Assembly (NCBI GenBank): GCA_023151145.1
Contig: JAKLJM010000051.1
Location: forward strand, 1-10,345
Direction of reading: 5' to 3'
From: Bacteriovoracaceae bacterium
Lineage (GTDB): Bacteria > Bdellovibrionota > Bacteriovoracia > Bacteriovoracales > Bacteriovoracaceae
DNA: 10,345 bases
The translations under genes and the position numbers were made by a program. The notes under the pieces were generated by a model that worked only from the letters and a program-made list of their open reading frames with translations, did no database searches and had not been told where the DNA came from. Below, in pieces: positions 1 to 5,629 of this stretch. The stretch's first letter is position 1. Every line of letters begins with the position of its first letter.

Positions 1-505
1 AGAATTGGGCCAAAAGGTTTCATCAATTATAGCTAAGGGTGACTTGGTAAGTGATGAGATAGTTTTAGAATTATTGAAAAACAATTGTGAAGTTACGAAA
101 TATTCTTATATTTTTGATGGCTTTCCACGAAATACAGTTCAGGCAGCGATGCTTGAAGATCACCTTCTCAAGGGAACGAAAAAGCTAGCGGTTTATTTCA
201 AGCTCGATCTTGACTTACTCCTACAGCGCATAGTGAACAGACGTTCATGCCCTTCTTGTGGGGAGATTTATAATCTCCAGAGTAAAAAGCCTGAGAAAAA
301 TGACACTTGCGACAAGTGTGGTGCTCAAGGGTTAGTCCACAGGAAAGACGACAATGAAGATGTCGTAAAGAATCGACTGGAAGTATTCCGGGAAAACAAT
401 GAGCCTCTACTTACATTTTATAAAAATGCAGGTGTAATGGTTGAGTTGGATGCATCTTTAGTTGAAAAAGATGTTTTCGAATCTTTGAAAAATTTATTGA
501 AGTAA
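1..505 (+). CDS. adk: Adenylate kinase, 5'-truncated by the window edge
   Basis: Interconverts ATP + AMP and 2 ADP in the cytoplasm. The reading frame is open to the left edge; the first visible full codons read ELGQKV, which aligns with E. coli Adk from about residue 44, so roughly 43 N-terminal residues including the P-loop are outside the window. A TTG at position 5 is internal, not a start. Visible signatures are LVSDEIV, the AMP-site motif FDGFPRN, and the LID region ending in DDNEDVVKNRLE. The LID carries CPSC and CDKC (four Cys about 80-105 residues into the visible part), the zinc-binding type found in Bacillus Adk and absent from E. coli Adk. It sits upstream of infA with an 83-nt gap, as in ribosomal clusters of the secY-adk-map-infA type, but no map follows. 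Identification is secure; the zinc is inferred from the four cysteines. Confidence 0.96.
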   Translation, partial: ELGQKVSSIIAKGDLVSDEIVLELLKNNCEVTKYSYIFDGFPRNTVQAAMLEDHLLKGTKKLAVYFKLDLDLLLQRIVNRRSCPSCGEIYNLQSKKPEKNDTCDKCGAQGLVHRKDDNEDVVKNRLEVFRENNEPLLTFYKNAGVMVELDASLVEKDVFESLKNLLK

Positions 506-533
506 ATATAGTTACAAATATAAAAGCTGGGCT

Positions 534-544
534 TGCTATATAAT
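534..544 (+). promoter_or_regulatory. Candidate promoter -10 region upstream of infA
   Basis: The adk-infA gap contains TGCTATATAAT. This gives either a perfect TATAAT at 539-544 or an extended -10 (TGC then TATATA at 537-542). No convincing -35 hexamer lies 16-18 nt upstream; TTACAA at 512-517 is too far from TATAAT (21 nt). It could provide an independent start for the infA-rplQ block. The call rests on sequence only and is tentative because AT-rich DNA produces such matches easily. Confidence 0.35.
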
Positions 545-560
545 GCGAAGTTTTATATAG
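536..560. repeat. Perfect 8-bp inverted repeat in the adk-infA gap
   Basis: CTATATAA (536-543) and TTATATAG (553-560) are exact reverse complements separated by 9 nt. The left arm overlaps the candidate -10 sequence of infA. As DNA it could be a regulator site over the promoter; as RNA read through from adk it could form an all A-U stem, which would be weak. It lies 28 nt before the infA start. The match is directly visible; any function is inferred. Confidence 0.6.
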
Positions 561-588
561 AAGATTGGCTAGAATTTTAGGTTGGTAC

Positions 589-807
589 ATGACTGATAAA
601 GATATCATTGAGATTGAAGGTGAGGTTTTGGAAATTTTACCAGGAACGAAGTTCAAGGTGAAGTTGCCAAATGGCCATACTATTATTGCACATATTTCTG
701 GAAAGATGAGAATGCACTTTATTAAAATCCTTCCAGGGGACAAAGTATTAGTAGAAATTAGTAAATACGACTTAACGAAGGGTCGTATCACATATAGAAG
801 TAAGTAA
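589..807 (+). CDS. infA: Translation initiation factor IF-1
   Basis: Small OB-fold protein that binds the A site of the 30S subunit during initiation, with IF-2 and IF-3. Starting at ATG 589 gives 72 aa, the usual bacterial IF-1 length. The sequence MTDKDIIEIEGEV, then NGHTIIAHISGKMR, GDKV and YDLTKGRI matches E. coli IF-1 along its whole length. The frame stays open upstream to a TTG at 565, which would add eight residues (MARILGWY); family length argues against it. The Shine-Dalgarno is poor for the ATG (AGG at 579-581). First gene after the candidate promoter and inverted repeat; rpmJ follows after 15 nt. Confidence 0.96.
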   Translation: MTDKDIIEIEGEVLEILPGTKFKVKLPNGHTIIAHISGKMRMHFIKILPGDKVLVEISKYDLTKGRITYRSK

Positions 808-822
808 ACTGTTGGAGTGGGT

Positions 823-939
823 ATGAAGGTTAGAGCTTCAGTAAAAGTTATTTGTAAGCATTGTAAAGTAGTTAAAAGAAAAGGTGTTTTAAGAGTTGTA
901 TGTAAATCAAGTCCTAAGCACAAGCAAAGACAAGGTTAA
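823..939 (+). CDS. rpmJ: 50S ribosomal protein L36
   Basis: Smallest large-subunit protein, 38 aa, bound to 23S rRNA. The product begins MKVRASVKVIC and ends PKHKQRQG, nearly the same as E. coli L36 and of identical length. It is the zinc-ribbon form: Cys11, Cys14, Cys27 and His33 are all present, so this is the C+ paralogue used in zinc-replete cells; a C- paralogue may exist elsewhere in the genome. A GGAG at 813-816 precedes ATG 823. It lies between infA and rpsM, the standard position in bacterial ribosomal clusters. Confidence 0.96.
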   Translation: MKVRASVKVICKHCKVVKRKGVLRVVCKSSPKHKQRQG

Positions 940-959
940 TAAGGTAGGGAGATAAAGTT

Positions 960-1343
960 ATGGCACGTATCCTTGGGGTTGATATACCTAGAAATAAAGC
1001 AATGAGAATCGCTCTTCAGTCACTTTATGGCGTTGGTCCAAAAGTAGCTGCAGAAGTTTTAAAGCAAGCAAATGTTGATCTTGAAAAAAGCTCAAATGAT
1101 CTTTCGGAAGAAGAAGCGGGTTTAATCCGTAAGATTCTAGAAGAAGGTTTCACTGTTGAAGGTGACTTAAGAAGAGAAATCGCTCTTAACATTAAGCGCT
1201 TAAAAGATATGGGTTCTTATAGAGGAACTCGTCATAGAAGAAGTTTACCAGTTCGTGGTCAAAGAACACATACTAACGCTAGAACAAGAAAAGGTCCTGC
1301 GGTAGCAATTGCTGGTAAAAAATCAATCAAGTCGTTGAAGTAA
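960..1343 (+). CDS. rpsM: 30S ribosomal protein S13
   Basis: Protein of the 30S head that contacts the 50S subunit and P-site tRNA. It is 127 aa, compared with 118 in E. coli. The N-terminus MARILGVDIP, the helix region YGVGPKVAAEVL, VEGDLRREI and the basic RNA-binding tail RHRRSLPVRGQRTHTNARTRKGP are all diagnostic. The extra length is in a Lys/Ser-rich C-terminal tail after the conserved ARTRKGP, which in E. coli ends within a few residues. A GGGAG sits 10 nt upstream of the ATG. In many proteobacteria S4 represses translation at the leader ahead of rpsM; here S4 is not encoded in the operon, so that control cannot be assumed. Confidence 0.97.
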   Translation: MARILGVDIPRNKAMRIALQSLYGVGPKVAAEVLKQANVDLEKSSNDLSEEEAGLIRKILEEGFTVEGDLRREIALNIKRLKDMGSYRGTRHRRSLPVRGQRTHTNARTRKGPAVAIAGKKSIKSLK

Positions 1344-1358
1344 TTAAGGTAGGATTTT

Positions 1359-1745
1359 ATGGTTAAAAAGATTGCTGCTAAGAAAAAAGTAAAAAAGAAC
1401 GTATCTCATGGAGTTTGTCATATTCAAGCTTCATTCAACAATACAATTGTTACTTTCACAGATCCTGCTGGAAACGCAATTGCTTGGGCATCAGCTGGGC
1501 AGTTAGGTTTTAGAGGTTCTAAGAAATCGACTCCGTTTGCTGCGCAAACAGCTTCTCTTGAAGCTGCTAAAAAAGCAGTAGAGCATGGCATGAATTCAGT
1601 TGAAGTTAGAGTAAGTGGTCCTGGTGCTGGTAGAGAAAATGCTATTAGAGCTCTTTTGGGAGCGGGTCTAAGAATTACTTCTGTTTCTGATAGAAGCCCT
1701 ATTCCTCACAATGGTTGTAGAGCTCCGAAGAGAAGAAGAGTATAA
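1359..1745 (+). CDS. rpsK: 30S ribosomal protein S11
   Basis: Platform protein of the 30S subunit that binds 16S rRNA near the mRNA exit and E site. It is 128 aa, as in the family (129 in E. coli). Core motifs are HIQASFNNTIVTFTD, GFRGSKKSTPFAAQ, GPGAGRENAIRAL and the C-terminal IPHNGCRAPKRRRV. The N118-G119 pair corresponds to the E. coli Asn119 site known to form isoaspartate. The N-terminus is unusually Lys-rich (AAKKKVKKN). It begins 15 nt after rpsM with TAGGA as ribosome binding site. The next gene is rpoA, 34 nt downstream; no S4 gene intervenes. Confidence 0.97.
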   Translation: MVKKIAAKKKVKKNVSHGVCHIQASFNNTIVTFTDPAGNAIAWASAGQLGFRGSKKSTPFAAQTASLEAAKKAVEHGMNSVEVRVSGPGAGRENAIRALLGAGLRITSVSDRSPIPHNGCRAPKRRRV

Positions 1746-1779
1746 TTATCCTACACACTTTTAATAGGAGATATCTATA

Positions 1780-2799
1780 ATGGATACATTTACATCAAAA
1801 AACTGGACAAGCATGATTAGACCAGTAGCTTTAGAAGCTGAGAGTGAAACTCTTAGAAGCGACTACGGTAAATTCGTTGCTAAGCCTCTTGAAAGAGGAT
1901 ACGGACAGACACTTGGAAACTCCTTAAGAAGAGTACTTCTTGGATCATTGCAAGGTGCTGGTATCGTAGCTATCAGAGTTGAAGGTGTTGAGCACGAATT
2001 CGGAACTATCAATAACGTAAAAGAAGAAGTTTCTGAAATTATTCTTAACTTAAAAGAAGTTCGTTTCAAATTAACACAAAAAGAAGACGTGGTTCTTGTT
2101 CTTGAGAAATCAGGAGAAGGCCCTGTTAGAGCATCTGATATTTCAACACATGCTCACGTAGAAGTTTTAAACCCAGATCACGTTATTGCTAACGTTTCTT
2201 CTGGTGGATCATTAAGAATAGAGCTTAAGATCGCTCGTGGTAAAGGATATGTTACTGCAGTTGATAACAAAGAAGAATTTGATCTTCCAGTAGGTTGGAT
2301 TTATGTTGATACTCTTTTCTCTCCAGTTTATAGAGTTAATTACTCTGTAACTAACACTCGTGTTGGTAAGAGAACTGACTTTGATAAGTTAACATTAGAA
2401 GTTTGGACAAACTCTGGTGTTCATCCAGCAGACGCAGTTGCTTACTCTGCAAAAATTTTAAGAGACCAATTAGTTGTGTTCTTAAATTTTGAAGATGAAG
2501 AGCAAGTTGTTAAGCACGAAACGAATAAGCCAGTTCAAGCTGTATCTTCAACAAATTCATTCTTGTTGAAGCCAGTATCTGAACTTGAATTATCAGTTCG
2601 TTCTGCAAACTGTTTACAAAATGCTAACATTAAGTATATCTACGAACTAGTTTCTAAGACTGAGGGTGAAATGCTCAGAACTAAGAACTTTGGTCGTAAG
2701 TCACTTAATGAGATCAAGGAAATCCTTACTCAAATGGGCTTAGGCTTAGGGATGAAAGTTGATAGCATTATGAAAGATCTACAAGATCATAAAGAATAA
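1780..2799 (+). CDS. rpoA: DNA-directed RNA polymerase alpha subunit
   Basis: Dimerising scaffold of RNA polymerase and contact point for upstream promoter elements and activators. It is 339 aa (329 in E. coli), and both domains are complete. The N-terminal domain runs to about residue 238 and includes the dimer region ERGYGQTLGNSLRRVLL (38-54) and the HPADAVAYSAKIL stretch. A linker of about 25 residues follows, then the C-terminal domain (about 262-325) with VRSANC; Arg274 and Asn277 match E. coli Arg265 and Asn268, the DNA-contact residues. AGGAG (1766-1770) lies 9 nt before ATG 1780. The gene lies between rpsK and rplQ as in Bacillus, without the S4 gene found here in E. coli. Confidence 0.98.
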   Translation: MDTFTSKNWTSMIRPVALEAESETLRSDYGKFVAKPLERGYGQTLGNSLRRVLLGSLQGAGIVAIRVEGVEHEFGTINNVKEEVSEIILNLKEVRFKLTQKEDVVLVLEKSGEGPVRASDISTHAHVEVLNPDHVIANVSSGGSLRIELKIARGKGYVTAVDNKEEFDLPVGWIYVDTLFSPVYRVNYSVTNTRVGKRTDFDKLTLEVWTNSGVHPADAVAYSAKILRDQLVVFLNFEDEEQVVKHETNKPVQAVSSTNSFLLKPVSELELSVRSANCLQNANIKYIYELVSKTEGEMLRTKNFGRKSLNEIKEILTQMGLGLGMKVDSIMKDLQDHKE

Positions 2800-2829
2800 T
2801 CGTTAAAGTTAATATTAGTTGGTGAGATT

Positions 2830-3183
2830 ATGAGACATTTAAAACAAAAGTATAAATTAGGCGTAAATCCAGCTCACAGAGCTTCTCTTGTAAGAAACTT
2901 AGCAATTGAAGTAATTGAGCACGGAAAAATTAAAACAACTCATGCTCGTTGTATGGCGATCAAGGGTTTCGTAGAAAAATTAGTAACTCTTGCAAAAGAA
3001 GATACAGTAGCAAACAGAAGATTAGCTTTTTCTAAGCTAAACAATGACAATGCTGTAAAAGTTCTTTTCACAGAAGTAGCACCAAAGTACAAAACTAGAA
3101 ATGGTGGATATACTAGAGTTATTAAAACTGCTGATGGACGTGTTGGTGACAACGCTAAAATGAGCTACATTGCATTCGTATAA
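2830..3183 (+). CDS. rplQ: 50S ribosomal protein L17
   Basis: Large-subunit protein near the peptide exit region. At 117 aa it has the usual bacterial core length. It begins MRHLKQKYKLGVNPAHRASLVRNL and has the conserved GKIKTTHARC segment, KTRNGGYTRVIK and a C-terminal aromatic/hydrophobic end (MSYIAFV) typical of the family. A GGTGAG at 2821-2826 serves as ribosome binding site. It is the last gene of the ribosomal block, 30 nt after rpoA, and is followed 7 nt later by an intrinsic terminator. Confidence 0.97.
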   Translation: MRHLKQKYKLGVNPAHRASLVRNLAIEVIEHGKIKTTHARCMAIKGFVEKLVTLAKEDTVANRRLAFSKLNNDNAVKVLFTEVAPKYKTRNGGYTRVIKTADGRVGDNAKMSYIAFV

Positions 3184-3190
3184 AACTTAG

Positions 3191-3215
3191 AGCCCCTCTT
3201 TGAGGGGTTTTTTTT
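3191..3215 (+). terminator. Rho-independent terminator of the ribosomal/rpoA operon
   Basis: CCCCTC (3193-3198), a three-base TTT loop and GAGGGG (3202-3207) form a perfect GC-rich hairpin, followed by eight T residues (3208-3215). Flanking AG/TT can extend the stem. It lies 7 nt after the rplQ stop and should end the adk-rplQ transcript efficiently. Confidence 0.93.
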
Positions 3216-3229
3216 GATCAATTTTGACT

Positions 3230-3826
3230 ATGAAAATGTCTTTTTTTACCAAACTAGCCCTTATCTTTGCCTTGTTAGGTTTAACCTACTTATATGCGAC
3301 CTATGAACGAAATAAATTTGTTCAAATGGATGAAGAGAATTTGGGTGCACCTGTTCTAAAAAATTTACCAAGTTTTAATTTAGAAATTTTTCCTAGTGCT
3401 CAGAAAATGTCAAACACAGATCTTCTTGGCAAAGGAAGAGGTTTTTATTTTCATATTTGGGGATCATGGTGTGGACCTTGCGAAGAGGAGATGCCTCAGT
3501 TTTTGGATTATGCAAGAAAGCTAACTAATGAAGGCGTCAGTTTTTTATTGGTTGCCGTAAATGACAAACCAGAAGACGTCGCTAAATTTATGAAGCGTTT
3601 TGGTCAACTACCTCCAAACGTCACAATTGCTATAGATACAGAAAATAAGATTATGGAGAAGTTTGGAACATTCAAGGTTCCTGAGACATTCCTTTTTGAT
3701 AAACAGGGTAAAAACGTCAACAAATTCGTGGGTCCTCAAGACTGGCTGGCCGATAGTTATGTCACTCGTTTAAATACTTGGCTCGGGCCTATATCAGCCC
3801 CCATGATTCAGGTTGAATCTCACTAA
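3230..3826 (+). CDS. Membrane-anchored TlpA/CcmG-like thiol-disulfide oxidoreductase
   Basis: Thioredoxin-fold protein expected to act on the outer face of the inner membrane, reducing or exchanging disulfides, for example in cytochrome c maturation. From ATG 3230 it is 198 aa. A hydrophobic segment (about residues 7-24) after a short basic N-terminus looks like a signal anchor; no lipobox Cys is present. The redox motif WCGPC is at 80-84 in HIWGSWCGPCEEEMPQF, and the cis-proline motif is VPETF (Pro151), the GxPETFLxD style of CcmG/DsbE. Start choice is uncertain: TTG 3224, ATG 3230 and ATG 3236 are possible and none has a Shine-Dalgarno. It lies 14 nt downstream of a strong terminator, so its promoter is unclear. 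No cytochrome maturation genes are adjacent, so the substrate is unknown. Confidence 0.88.
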   Translation: MKMSFFTKLALIFALLGLTYLYATYERNKFVQMDEENLGAPVLKNLPSFNLEIFPSAQKMSNTDLLGKGRGFYFHIWGSWCGPCEEEMPQFLDYARKLTNEGVSFLLVAVNDKPEDVAKFMKRFGQLPPNVTIAIDTENKIMEKFGTFKVPETFLFDKQGKNVNKFVGPQDWLADSYVTRLNTWLGPISAPMIQVESH

Positions 3827-3877
3827 ACATTCTCTTTATAATTGATAAATAATCAGACAAATTTGTTCTAACAGATT

Positions 3878-3915
3878 GTAGTGAAGCTATATAGTGATTA
3901 ACACTACGGTCTTCA
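3878..3915. repeat. Nested inverted repeats upstream of the sigma-54 regulator
   Basis: TAGTG (3892-3896) and CACTA (3902-3906) flank a 5-nt loop, and TGAAG (3882-3886) pairs with CTTCA (3911-3915) outside it, giving a two-part stem with an internal loop. A second upstream copy of the half-site, GTAGTG (3878-3883), can pair instead with CACTAC (3902-3907). No T-tract follows, so it is not an intrinsic terminator for the preceding gene. It may be an operator with three half-sites; a weak promoter-like pair (TTGTTC at 3863, TATATA at 3888, 19-nt spacing) overlaps it. Confidence 0.45.
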
Positions 3916-3975
3916 GCTGTTTAAAAAAAACACAATTAAATTTTAAGTTTTTCCTAAAAGTTGCCGAAAAAATAG

Positions 3976-3992
3976 TCAGACATAGTGTCCGA
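3976..3992. promoter_or_regulatory. 17-bp imperfect palindrome, possible operator
   Basis: TCAGACATAGTGTCCGA reads as two 7-nt arms around TAG with six of seven positions complementary, including a perfect GACA/TGTC core. It lies 36 nt before the start of the sigma-54-type regulator. Its position in the upstream region and its symmetry fit a dimeric DNA-binding protein, possibly the regulator itself. This is inference from symmetry alone. Confidence 0.35.
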
Positions 3993-4027
3993 GGATTGGG
4001 CAATTATAAAAAATTAGGGGAAATTGT

Positions 4028-5593
4028 ATGATGAACTGGCAAGATATTAAAAAACTACATGTAGTCTCAAAGCTAGAAGGGATTCTAGGTAAATGGTTTG
4101 ACGTTGATCTTGTGTTTGCTGATTCATATGGAAAATTACAGTCGGAACATTTATCAAAAACATATGCCTTTAGAAGTCATTTTATGAAAGTACAGATGCA
4201 AATGCCGTATGGTCATGAGTTTCTTCAGCAAGATATGGAGAAAATTACAGAGCATATGGCCGAAGCAAAAGACGAAATGTGGATTTATGATTCATATTTT
4301 AAAGGCGTAAAAGCGGCGTGTTTTCCAGTGAAAATTGAAGGTGAGTTTGCTGGAACTGTTGTTGTGTATCCGTTTGTGATGGATACGATGACTTCTTCGG
4401 AATTTGAAGATTTGAAAAAACAAATGATCGAATGTCAGGCTACCGCTGCTGATGCAGCTTCAGCTTGTGAGAAAGTGAAGAAAATGTGGCCGAGAGAAAT
4501 GGAGTATACCAGAGAACTTGTTTCACTAGTGGCGGAGGAAGTTTCAACTTATCACGATGAAATTATCAAGAGAGAAAATCAAATTCACGCACTCTCAAGT
4601 GAAGTGGGTGAAAAATATCGTTATCATACTATGATCGGTAAATCGAAAAAAATGCAACAGATCTATGCTCTATTAGAGAAGATCTCCAACTCTGAATCAT
4701 CGGTGATGATTCAAGGGGAGAATGGTACTGGGAAAGAACTTGTCGCAAAAGCGATTCATTTTTATTCTCCTAGAAAAGAAAGATTATTTTTAGCGGTGAA
4801 CTGTTCTGCTTTCAATGACAACTTGTTGGATTCGGAATTGTTTGGTCACGTAAAGGGAGCCTTTACCGGTGCAGTTAAAGATAAAAAAGGTCTTTTTGAA
4901 ACAGCAGATGGCGGAACATTATTTTTAGATGAAATTGGTGATACTTCATTATCAATGCAGGTAAAATTGTTACGTGTTCTTCAGGAAGGAACTTATCTTC
5001 CTGTTGGAGCAAGCTCACCGAAAAAAGCTGACGTAAGAATTATTGCAGCTACAAATAAAAATTTAAAAGAAATGATGGCAAAGGGTGAGTTCAGAGAAGA
5101 TTTGTATTACAGAATTAACGTAATCAACGTTAATCTTCCTGGTCTAAAAGATCGTCATGAAGATATTCCACTATTAATGGATTATTTTTTAAAGAAAAGA
5201 TGTGATGAGTCTGGAAAACCGATGAAGACATTTGCGAAAAAGACGATGGAAAAAATGTTAGATTATCCATGGCCTGGTAACGTTCGTGAATTGGAAAACG
5301 AAATCGAAAGATTAGTGGTACTGGCTGGTGATGATAAAATGATTACGCCAGAGCATTTGTCACAAAGAATTTTGGATCATGGGGCTTCTAATGAAGTTGC
5401 TTTCAAAGGTATCAACACGCAAGGAACTATGCAAGATGCAGTTGAGCAGTTAGAGATGATGATGATTCGAGAAGGATTAAAGAGATGTAATTTTAATAAA
5501 TCAAAATTGGCGAAAGAACTAGATGTTTCTCGAGCGAGTTTGATTATGAAAGTTGAAAAATACGGCCTAGATAAAAGAGCAAAAGCAGCTTAA
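4028..5593 (+). CDS. Sigma-54-dependent transcriptional activator with PocR-like sensor
   Basis: AAA+ enhancer-binding protein, 521 aa, that should remodel RNA polymerase-sigma54 closed complexes. The N-terminal about 190 residues have no phosphoacceptor receiver signature; WQDIKKL near the start, FADSYGKL (30-37) and FPVKIEGEFAGTVVVYPF (99-116), followed by a helical stretch, resemble PocR-type ligand sensors (tentative). The AAA+ core (about 201-430) is complete: Walker A GENGTGKE (230-237), the sigma54 loop GAFTGA (277-282), Walker B GGTLFLDE (295-302), FREDLYYR with the arginine finger region (355-362), and sensor II WPGNVRELEN (415-424). A Fis-type helix-turn-helix is at about 490-513. 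AGGGGA (4016-4021) lies 6 nt before ATG 4028. It stands alone between the TlpA-like gene and a convergent gene, so its target and inducer are unknown. Confidence 0.93.
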   Translation: MMNWQDIKKLHVVSKLEGILGKWFDVDLVFADSYGKLQSEHLSKTYAFRSHFMKVQMQMPYGHEFLQQDMEKITEHMAEAKDEMWIYDSYFKGVKAACFPVKIEGEFAGTVVVYPFVMDTMTSSEFEDLKKQMIECQATAADAASACEKVKKMWPREMEYTRELVSLVAEEVSTYHDEIIKRENQIHALSSEVGEKYRYHTMIGKSKKMQQIYALLEKISNSESSVMIQGENGTGKELVAKAIHFYSPRKERLFLAVNCSAFNDNLLDSELFGHVKGAFTGAVKDKKGLFETADGGTLFLDEIGDTSLSMQVKLLRVLQEGTYLPVGASSPKKADVRIIAATNKNLKEMMAKGEFREDLYYRINVINVNLPGLKDRHEDIPLLMDYFLKKRCDESGKPMKTFAKKTMEKMLDYPWPGNVRELENEIERLVVLAGDDKMITPEHLSQRILDHGASNEVAFKGINTQGTMQDAVEQLEMMMIREGLKRCNFNKSKLAKELDVSRASLIMKVEKYGLDKRAKAA

Positions 5594-5601
5594 TAAAAAT
5601 G

Positions 5602-5625
5602 AAGGCCTCGAAAGAGGCCTTTTTT
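5602..5625. terminator. Shared hairpin terminator between convergent genes
   Basis: AAGGCCTC (5602-5609), a GAAA tetraloop and GAGGCCTT (5614-5621) form a perfect 8-bp stem followed by a T run to 5625. It ends the sigma-54 regulator transcript 8 nt after its stop. On the minus strand the same stem is followed by CATTTTTATT, so it can also serve the convergent gene ending at 5630, less strongly. Confidence 0.92.
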
Positions 5626-5629
5626 ATTT

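Noticed and set aside
565..807. IF-1 starting at TTG 565 (80 aa)
   Set aside because: The ATG at 589 gives exactly the usual 72 aa and a typical IF-1 N-terminus; the upstream eight codons are kept only as a curiosity.
411..923. Long minus-strand open frame across adk, infA and rpmJ
   Set aside because: It lies antisense to three firmly identified genes, has no family resemblance and is a shadow of their coding sequence.
1741..1746. Internal rpoA promoter from TATAAT overlapping the rpsK stop
   Set aside because: There is no acceptable -35 at 16-18 nt (nearest TTGTAG is 20 nt away), and the bases are explained by the rpsK C-terminal codons and stop.
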